NCBI GenBank assembly: GCA_037074705.1
Contig: CM073590.1
Location: 41,191,895-41,255,894, forward strand
Length of the DNA: 64,000 bases
From: Zhengitettix transpicula
Lineage: Eukaryota > Arthropoda > Insecta > Orthoptera > Tetrigidae
Direction: 5' to 3'
Part shown: positions 56,475-64,000 of the stretch, piece by piece
How the letters are laid out: every line of letters begins with the position of its first letter
Numbering within the stretch: the first letter of the stretch is position 1
The notes under the pieces: model-generated
Told to the model about the DNA's origin: nothing
The model's database searches: none
The model's input: the letters and a program-made list of their open reading frames with translations, nothing else
Program-made: the position numbers and the translations under genes

Positions 56475-57130
56475 ATATATATGTGACCATCGAATGAATT
56501 TAATTATGCAATACACTTATTAAACTAAAGTCTCAAAAATTATAAAACAATCATGATGCTATATACCAAATCTTCCTTCAGTCTGGCTTGTCTATGAAAT
56601 GTACGATGTTGTCAACTGGTTGAAATAAAATATAAGTTATGGAATATGTTCATTTGGTTGAGTGTTCTTAATATTTTTAGAAACATTATAATTCATATTT
56701 CATAGTTTTTATACAGTTCTTTTGTTGAATATGTAAACAGAATTATAATCAACTCTACAACCGTCTTCCTTTGCGTGTATTAGTGCAGTTTAAGACATTC
56801 AAAACTATCCACTAATTTATTATTTAATATTATTTTTATTAATCGTTTTACCAATTAAGTAAATAGCTGATATAATTAACCTTTTTAAGTTTTTTGTATA
56901 TATATTAAAAGTGTCACAGCTGTAATGATGGTCATAACCACAGAACCTCTTACTGGCCCTCCAATAATGATAGTGATTTGTAATTTGCACCAAAATAGTT
57001 GCAAAAGAAATACAAATTAAATTTTACAATAAAAAATTGTATAAAAAATCTAACAAAAAACTAGAAAAATCTGACAAATCTAGAGAAATCTGACGGTAAA
57101 TTATATTTACGTATAGTTTACAAAATCAAG
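56475..57130. other. AT-rich stretch without recognisable features
   Basis: About 650 bp between LTR unit 13 and the 3' end of the R1-clade element. Confidence 0.5.
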
Positions 57131-57179
57131 TTTCACATATATAAAGAGGAGGGTGCGCACTCCTCAACAATGCCGGATT

Positions 57180-58060
57180 TTTACCGGCTTAAACCACAAA
57201 GCCTTTGCTCCTGACATTTATCCACCCTGGAACTACTTGCGTGTTACTTCGGGGTGGAGTCTTTTGCACTATATTCTCCGATTTCTAATATAATTTTAGT
57301 CTCTCCTAAGTTTTGCCTTAGCGTCCATTACTTCCTTTGCGTAATTCTCTATACGTTTCCAACAGTCCTCCGATTTTAGAAGGAGTTTGACCAGGCTTTC
57401 TGGTCTTATTTTCTCCTTGAGATAGGAAGTTAATTTGTCTCGTTGTATACTCCATGCGTCGCAGTTCCACGTCGTCCTTCGGATTCTCGCAGTAATTGCA
57501 TTATTCGTCTTCGGTCTTTTTGAATCTATATAAATATGAGTTGAAACAGCCGTGCCCGGTTAGCACATGGGTGAGGAAGAATTATACTTCCCCGTGTTTC
57601 CTATTGACCCATGGTGAAAGATTAGGTATTAATCTGTGTCCATCTTCCGGTTATTTCCCTGTCCCTGGCTATTTGCCACCTTTCTATGAGCCTCGTCCTG
57701 GCCCTAACTTTTATTGACCCACAAGTGGTCTTCGGGTCCATTTGAAGCTCCTTTGTCTCATGGTATATTTATTTTCTTTCCATTTCTAACATTTCCATCA
57801 GTGGTACACTAGGTAAGACCAGTACAGAACTTTTTGGAACCGTTTGGTACGCCCTTGTTATTCTTAGTGCCCCTTTCCTTTGAACTGACTCCAGTTTATT
57901 TTTTGAGTGGCGTCCGCCCACACCGGTGATCCTTACAGCATTTGTGAGTGTATGATACTCAACAGCAATTTTCTTTTAGACTCATTTGGCCCATTTACAT
58001 TGCATAATACGAGCCAATGATGCTGCTGTTCTTTGTGATTTGTCGGCTGTACTTTTAATG
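57180..58060 (-). pseudogene. C-terminal part of R1-clade ORF2
   Basis: Frames in order read AHIKSTADKSQRTAASLARIM near 58050, an LESVQRKGALRITRAYQTV block near 57890, VLVLPSVPLMEMLEMERKYI near 57800, a RWQIARDREITGRWTQ segment near 57650 and LPHPCANRARLFQ/LTHVLTGHGCF-type sequence near 57570. The last is the start of the R1 terminal Cys-rich region. Several shifts and stops are present. The final part reaches EKIRPESLVKLLLKSEDCWKRI near 57380 before the stop near 57300. Confidence 0.8.
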
Positions 58061-58065
58061 TGTGC

Positions 58066-58791
58066 CTAAAAGGTCAACTTGTTATGTAGTTCCACCCCAA
58101 GGTAGCAGATGCTTTGATATAACTTAATCCTTTCTGTTCCAATTTGGAAGGATGGTATTTTGAATGATCTCCTGTCTGTTACTATCATTGCTTCCGTCTT
58201 GTTCACTGCCATTTCTAATTCTTTTTCTGTCAGCCATTTTTTAATTCTTCCTAGAGTGTTAAATTCCAGTACTTCCGTAGTGTCTGACGAGGAAACGACT
58301 AGCGAGCGACTAGCGAACGGCTGGCGAACGTCTGCGAACCCCACTATGAGCACTGACTCTGGAAGCTTCATGTTTAGGAGCCCATCATACATGGTACTCC
58401 ATAGCATTCGTCCTATCTTCGATCCCTGTGGTGCCCCACAAGTCATTTGGTGCTCCAGGATGTCTCTGTCTGTTTTGAAATATATTCTCCTATTATCGAA
58501 ATAATTTATGATTAGCTTCGTGAGGTATTCTGGAACTTCTTTTTCTCTCAATGCTTTTGTCATGTGCGCCCACTGTGCTGTATTAAACACGTTCTTCACA
58601 TCAATTGTAACAAGTGCACAGAAACCTTTATTGGCTTTTCTGGCTGTCTCTACTACGAGCTGGATTGCGTCGGTAGTGGATCGCCCCTTCCTGAAATCGT
58701 ATTGCCGGTCTGAAATTCTTTTCGTTCTTTCGAGAAACGGTTGGATCCTCTCCGGAATTAATCCCTCAAGGACTTTCCCCATGGTGTCCAT
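58066..58791 (-). pseudogene. R1-clade reverse transcriptase domain
   Basis: Minus frame of 241 codons. It starts MDTMGKVLEGLIPERIQPFL, has SDRQYDFRKGRSTTDAI, motif A VTIDVKNVFN (both Asp and Asn present), motif B CGAPQGSKIGRMLWSTMYDGLL, and motif C reduced to VGFADV. Motif C should be FADD followed by hydrophobic residues. Here a repeat-rich insertion at 58296-58338 replaces the second Asp and the following strand. The downstream ELEMAVNKTEAMIVTDRR block, and ICYLGVELHNKL, are the normal thumb entrance. The frame therefore survived the insertion but catalysis cannot. Confidence 0.88.
58296..58338 (-). repeat. 11-bp repeat expansion in the RT catalytic loop
   Basis: The plus strand reads CGACTAGCGAG, CGACTAGCGAA, CGGCTGGCGAA, CGTCTGCGAA in a row, four imperfect copies of one ~11 bp unit. 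It lies exactly after the FAD of motif C on the minus strand. Confidence 0.85.
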
Positions 58792-58804
58792 AAGACAAAT
58801 TGGC

Positions 58805-60227
58805 CGATAGGATGATGATAGGGTGAGTTATTGGTTTTTCCACCTACTCGGAAAAACTTTCTCTTTCAGGCAGGTGTTGAAAGTTCTCAGTAGTATATGT
58901 GGGTATGTTTCCATCGTTACCTTCAGAACCTCATTCGGGATACCATCGGGGCCCGGTGCCTTCTTCTTTCTTAATGATTTATTTACCGACCTTTTGTAGC
59001 TCGTCTACTGTGAATGGGTGGCTTTCTTCTGTCTCTCTGTCTTCAATGTGCGTTTTCTCTCTCTTGGGAAATAGCGATTTTATTATTTCTATGACCCAGG
59101 ACTTGTTATTTAAGCCCGGGATGACCTGCCTTATTTTTAGTCTTCCCAGAGAAATCTTAAACAAAAATCTCCCCCATGGATCTGAGTTGACTTCTTCTAT
59201 AAGATTTGTCCAGCACCGACTTTTTCTATTTCTAATAGCTATTTTTAGTGCCTCCCTTTGTAGTTTATACTCGTTTAAGAGTTCTTGCGACCCTTGAGAC
59301 CGTGTAAATCTGCGTCTGGCTTCTAGACACCATTTCCTGGTTTCAGAAATTATTGTGTCCACCAGTATACTGATCTGTTTTTCATCCTTTGTGCCCGTGT
59401 TTTCCGTGGCATTGAATTGTGACAGGCCTTTTTTAAATTGAATTGTTTTTATAATTGATTGTTGAGTGGAACTATATGTTTTCGTCCAATTCATCTGGTC
59501 TAAGATCTTTTGTTCTTCCAAAAATTCCCATAGCTTACTCTCACTGAATTTATTTATGTTCCTGAGAATCTCTGACACTTGGCAGGTCTTTTCGCTTACT
59601 GGCTTCTCTCTCACTACAAACTCTATGTATCTGCGGTCGCTCAGAGAAATGTCTTCGAGTACCTGCCATCCCTGAACCCGTCTAGCTACTGTGGCAGATT
59701 CCAGCGTCCAGTTTTCCCTCTGAAAGGTTGCGGCTCCGCGTTGGTTGAGCACTATCATATCATTTCTGGCCATGAGGTCTGTAACCAGTAATCCTCTTTT
59801 GTCTCCATTCAGGAGACTTGGCGTTAAAATCCCCGCCTACGATTTTTTTCATTTGTGAGTTGGCAACACTGTCTTCTAGTTCTTATAGTTCACTTTCAAA
59901 GTTGTCGAGGTTTTCGTTTGGGGAGTAATGACAACTATATATGTTCTTTATCTCTATCTACACGAAACCCTTGCAGTCTTCCATGACCCTCTCGTTTCCC
60001 AGACTGCTGTTATTTACTAGGATCGCCGCTTTGCCTGAGGTGTCCTGGTACCACTTGTCTGTTTCGGGCTTGCGATATGGTTCACTAATAAGCGCTATCT
60101 CCCCGTCTCGTTCCAGCATAGTCTGCATTAACAGGTCTTTGGCCTGTTTACTCCTCCCCAGATTGATTTGCAGGATTTTTAATGCCATAGTAGCTGTCTG
60201 GAACGTTCTCTTTGGAATGCGACGCAA
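58805..60227 (-). pseudogene. R1-clade AP-like endonuclease and linker
   Basis: 60227-59958 reads LKILQINLGRSKQAKDLLMQ and IALISEPYRKP (the N- and E-motifs of the R1 endonuclease). After shifts, GGDFNAKSPEW lies near 59815 (the GDFN motif). The frame 59773-58979 has SLSDRRYIEF near 59640, where the family has SDH: the catalytic His is Arg. A ~200-residue linker with PWGRFLFKISLGR leads towards the RT, with a break at about 58980-58800 around the FTVDELQK region. It would have nicked target DNA to prime reverse transcription. Confidence 0.85.
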
Positions 60228-61353
60228 TGCTTGCTGCCTGGAAAGTGATTACCATCGGTTTCTCCAATCTTCTTGCAAGCTCCACGCTCCGGGTCGTTCT
60301 CGAAACTTCTCGATTTGTGTCCGTTTTGTCCGCATTTGAAGCAAGCGTCCCTCTTGTCGGTGTCCTGGCAGTGTTTGGCTATATCTCCGTATCCGTGGCA
60401 TTTAAAACATCGTGCCACCTCTGTCCTTTCTCGGATGACGCACATCACCCAACCTATTTTTTAGTGAACACTGTCGCTGCACTCGTTGTCGTGGTTACGA
60501 TTGCGGTCATTGTGCCTGCATAAGCTGGTCGGAGGACACCATTTATTTCTGATTGATTTTCTATTGCCGTAGAAACAGCCTCCAACACCTCTGTTTCTGT
60601 GGCGAAATCCGGACTGTTCCTTATCATTATCGTCGTCTTTTTAGTCAGAGCAAAAATCTTTGCCTTGTCCTGTAACGTGTCCTGGAACTGTTTTTTTAGG
60701 TCCTGGAGAGACGCGTTTTCACTTAATTCGAATATGTAGTCTCCGGTCTTTGATTTTCTAATGGATTTGAAATCCGCTTCGTCCTTCTTTGGATGGACTT
60801 TTTCTCTCAATTCTTTTAGGATGTCTGTATAAGGAGTGTTTTCCTTTGCAACTACTCTAATGGCGTTTCCCATCTTTCTGCGGCGCGGGGCGTTGGCCAG
60901 TGGCTTCTCCTGTTGTGTGCTATTGAGATTCCTAGCTCTTTTATTCCGTACTTTTTTCCAGGCGCCTTCTTTCTCATTTAGTGGTTGGCTTTCCTGCTGC
61001 TCTTGGAATGGTTCTACTACACCTTCCTGTCTTCCCATAGTCGAAGTTTTTCTGTTTTTAGACATTTCCTGGCCTTTTGTAGATTTCTTACTGATTATCA
61101 TTTCAGTCTGCGCGGACTTGTCCGCCTTCTACTTCTCTTGGTCTTGGCAGGAATTTTCTCTGAGTGTAGACGACAGTTCAGCCACTATACCACTTTGCTC
61201 CTGTAACATGTCAAATAGTGCCATCGCTTCTTTTAAGGCTGTCCTTACCGGCTTGTGGATATTTCTCCCCTCTGCGACTATTCCATGTGCCTTGTGAAGT
61301 CTGATGCCCAGTTCCGAAATAGTCCTTTTGGCCGCGGTCACAGCGTAGGCCAA
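60179..61353 (-). pseudogene. ORF1 (gag-like) of the R1-clade element
   Basis: The first frame (61353-61129) encodes a helical, coiled-coil-like N-terminus. A shift leads to 61101-60454, a basic segment rich in Lys, Arg and Glu, then a folded part with KTGDYIFELSENASLQDLKK and TTIMIRNSPDFATETEV, an RRM-like arrangement known from R1 ORF1 proteins. The frame 60448-60179 has zinc knuckles CFKCHGYGDIAKHC and CFKCGQNGHKSRSF (last Cys replaced by Phe) and ends ETDGNHFPGSKHC. ORF1 overlaps the ORF2 start near 60200, as usual in the clade. Confidence 0.85.
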
Positions 61354-61372
61354 TACCTTTAAGTTGTTTCGC

Positions 61373-61412
61373 CTTTCTATCTATCTATCTACCTACCTAC
61401 CAATCTATCAGT
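61373..61412. repeat. (CTAT)/(CTAC) microsatellite
   Basis: Units of TCTA and then CTAC just 5' of the R1-clade element on its minus strand. It might be the insertion target or have grown from the junction. Confidence 0.9.
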
Positions 61413-64000
61413 ATCTCTCTTTAAGTAGAGAAGCGAACAGATCATAAACTGGCTTATTCGTTACGTTCTCTCCCGATGGCAAGCGTTATTGAAGCGACAG
61501 TACCACATTTCAATTCTCGTTACTCTTTAATGTAGTTTTTACTTATCTAAAATAATTACTGTGTTATTATTGAGATGATTTATGAATACCTTGAGATGTG
61601 GAACAGCTATTTTGTAGATATTTAGATTCACTTATATTTATGCCATAATGAGAGTATTATTTCACTTTCACATTTCTATGAACCCGTAGACACTGATGAT
61701 GAATGAATAAATAATCATCTATAATATAGTATGACTTCAAACATCCATATTCTTTTATTATTAATAGTTGCAAGGTTTATGTAATTGATGATCTTTCTGA
61801 GTTTCTGAATATTCGACCATGGATGAAAGTAAGCTTTTCCAGATTCATTGTTGAAGGGTGCGGGATCTCTGCCAGGCGAGTGGGCTCAGCTAGGCTAAAT
61901 TCGCCGGGCCATTGGCAGCAGTCATCACCAGACCACTACGTCGGGACTTTTTGTCTTATTATCTGCTAAAGAATCACAAAGGACACGTAATATTTATTCC
62001 CTCAATTTCCAAAATTTGCCATACTCAATGAAAATTTCACTCATACTGAAAGTTGTATGATTATTCATGTTTCGTTGTATTTACAAGTTTGGTGGCAGAA
62101 CAATAAGGTAAATGGTACGTTTTACATACCATGAATATAATTTTTTTCTGAGCGGAATCTGCATCGTTATTATCCTATTAGTATGAGCGAAAAAGTACTG
62201 CTCATTGTATATTTGCTATTCGGATTTTATGAATTATTTTTATACTGAAGAAAGTTGGAATCTATGGCACTTTTATTTATCACGAAACATTGCATGGAGT
62301 CCTTGGTTGACAGTCATCCTGTCGATTTCTACCATTTCTACATTAAGATGGAACGTTTCATGTGATGCTGAAGCCATAATGGAACAGTGTACTCTCTTAG
62401 GATGACGCATCTGGATAATACGGAGTATGTACTAGTTGTAGTCTACTAGTTTTACTGAGCACAAAAATTAGTTTTATTCTCGCATTTGTGAAGTTATCTT
62501 ACAGGCCAACTTCCTTTATAGATATGATTTTCGTCTGTATAGTATCTGTTTAGTATGATGCCAAAATAGTCAATTAAAGATTATAACTTAGTTTAACAAC
62601 ATGTTTCAGTCAAATTTGGACCGTCATGAGGTATTTTTCATTAAGATATTAAATTATAGATATGATTATACAAATATATTCGGTGATGGTCAAAGATGAT
62701 AATAAAATGAAATAAAGATTAAGAGTATAATAAGGTTTGAAGGATACTTATCATGGATTAAATCGTATATCAAATATAAATATTACGTAATAAATTATAG
62801 TCCTTTATTACATTGAGAGAATAGAGTTTACGCTTAATGTGGAACATTTCTAAACCAAATTTATATTTGTAATTACTATATCTATCTAAAATTTTGTGAT
62901 ATTGCTAAATTGAAATTTTAATTGTCTGTTTGTCCTCATAAATAATTTAGTATCTTTACAAAATTAGTCGACTTCGTTAATTATGTCATTTCGCTAAACA
63001 ATTTTATGAATGCCTTCGAATGGTAGGTACACATCTAAATAATGACAAATAATTATACTGCCACGTTATATCCTAACTTCCATTTCTATTCTTTAAACAG
63101 TTTTACTGTGATAGAAATACCTTACGGTTGACTTATTTAACTCGGTTGTTGAGAGCTCTTAAGAACTTACAAATTAACAATAACTCATATATTGCGTAAT
63201 AAAGGTAAAGTTAGACAATTAAAATTTCATTTCTAAATCTTCGAAATAAACACTAGAAACATTTTTCTCATTCATCTATATATAAGACAAAAAATTAACT
63301 GTAACATCACGAACAGTATTGATCCAGATGCATACCAGGATGTGAAATCCTATCAGTATTGTGCTGTATTATATAACTACATGAATAGTGCCAAGAAACA
63401 TGTACTCGTAAGTTCATTACACGACGGAGATTGAAAATTCAATGTTCATGCTACTGTTACACATGTGACAGCATGACAATATGTTAACGTTTCGGTTTTA
63501 AAGGATCTGACAACTGAAATCTGGTTAGTGACCTTTGGTAAAATGTTAATGTAGACACATTAATAGTTTTAACTGCAGAAATTATGTTTATATTTGTATC
63601 CACAGAAACTGTTTTCACTAACAAAATTAATTAAATAATTAAAATTTAGTTTCATCGATATTCATGGATTTAAAACTGTGGAATATGTGAATTTAAATGA
63701 TTAAACACATTTTGTTTCCACGTCTAAAAACATAATTATCCATAAATTGAGGTTTTATGTATCATTAATAAAGTATGTTCCAAACAAATTCTATTTCAAA
63801 ACTGGGGTTTTTGAATTTTGATAAAAAAATATTTATACTAGGAGTATTTTTGTACGAATTTACCATTTTCTAAGATAAAGAACGAGTCCAACATTTCTAA
63901 CAGTAAAAAAGTCGTTCGTTGTTCACCGAAATAGAGGATATCATATTCGGCTGTCACAAATGATTGATGAGTCGTTTCCACTCATTGAAAATTATATCTT
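61413..64000. other. 2.6 kb mostly AT-rich sequence without recognisable genes
   Basis: One GC-richer patch at 61855-61950 has GGTGCGGGATCTCTGCCAGG and CGCCGGGCCATTGGCAGC; I do not recognise it. The frame 62205-62405 (66 codons, rich in Trp and Ser) has no family resemblance and no upstream signals. The remainder is AT-rich intergenic-type DNA. Confidence 0.45.

Larger units (their letters stand above)
57135..61370 (-). mobile_element. R1-clade non-LTR retrotransposon, near full length, dead
   Basis: On the minus strand it has ORF1 (61353 to about 60179), a short overlap, and ORF2 with endonuclease, RT and a C-terminal cysteine region to about 57300, then a 3' UTR with GAGTGCGCACCCTCCTC ending near 57135. 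The domain order and RT phrasing (STTDAIQLVVETA, SDRQY.FRKGRS, VTIDVKNVFN) are those of the R1 clade. No 28S rRNA sequence flanks it, so it is not in the usual R1 site. Frameshifts and catalytic losses show it is inactive. Confidence 0.88.

Noticed and set aside
62205..62405. Small Trp-rich protein gene
   Set aside because: 66 codons in AT-rich sequence with no family resemblance, no upstream promoter features and no conserved neighbour; a frame of this length is expected by chance.

Overview
The window looks like AT-rich, intron/intergenic-type DNA from an animal, almost certainly an arthropod and most likely an insect. The evidence is the mix of repeats: an R1-clade and a second non-LTR retrotransposon, a BEL/Pao element, mariner- and Tc-type relics, a ZBED5-like hAT relic, tRNA-derived SINEs, and a family of long Gypsy-type LTRs sitting in TA microsatellites. 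I see no intact host protein-coding gene, no rRNA and no functional tRNA gene. Every long reading frame that I can name is a decayed transposable element.

Layout. 1-430: a duplicated ~120 bp unit and microsatellites. 1503-8756: an almost uninterrupted chain of six LTR units (four forward, two reverse) separated only by AT/ATAT tracts. 8830-11357: a tRNA-like foldback SINE, a Tc-type transposase relic, and a seventh LTR with a well-preserved lysine-type primer-binding site. 11.4-16.5 kb: AT-rich DNA with the 3' end of an RNase H-bearing non-LTR element, another LTR unit and a hAT transposase relic. 17.0-20.9 kb: a rearranged Jockey/R1-like non-LTR element. 20.9-23.1 kb: a solo LTR and a non-LTR 3' UTR with poly(A). 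25.7-27.7 kb: SINEs, a 200 bp tandem duplication and a mariner relic. 28.85-32.73 kb: a BEL/Pao element with both LTRs that has lost its reverse transcriptase. 33-41 kb: mostly unrecognised AT-rich DNA, with a GC-richer patch near 34.8-35.1 kb holding a possible first exon. 41.8-43.0 kb: a 5'-truncated non-LTR copy. 44.33-44.84 kb: a terminal-inverted-repeat element. 45.7-50.7 kb: a SINE, a hAT terminus, two LTR units and an RT fragment. 52.8-56.5 kb: a SINE foldback, two LTR units and a transposase N-terminus. 57.1-61.4 kb: a full-length but dead R1-clade element. 61.4-64 kb: unrecognised AT-rich DNA.

The most interesting signal is the Gypsy-type LTR family. All members appear to start TGTAAT and end ATTACA (or close variants), and they sit in ATAT/TATA tracts. 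Several carry, just outside one LTR end, one to four tandem modules of about 53-99 bp. Each module is a copy of the lysine-tRNA primer-binding site plus a short spacer ending in its own ATTACA. The ATAT target tract follows the last module, so 'LTR + n primer-site modules' seems to be the unit that inserted, without any coding interior. A 17-nt box and a TATAAAGTG promoter-like motif are kept across LTRs that otherwise differ strongly, which suggests they were mobilised in trans by an autonomous relative that is not in this window.

All calls come from reading the sequence and from knowledge of the families. No database search was possible, so boundaries are approximate where noted.
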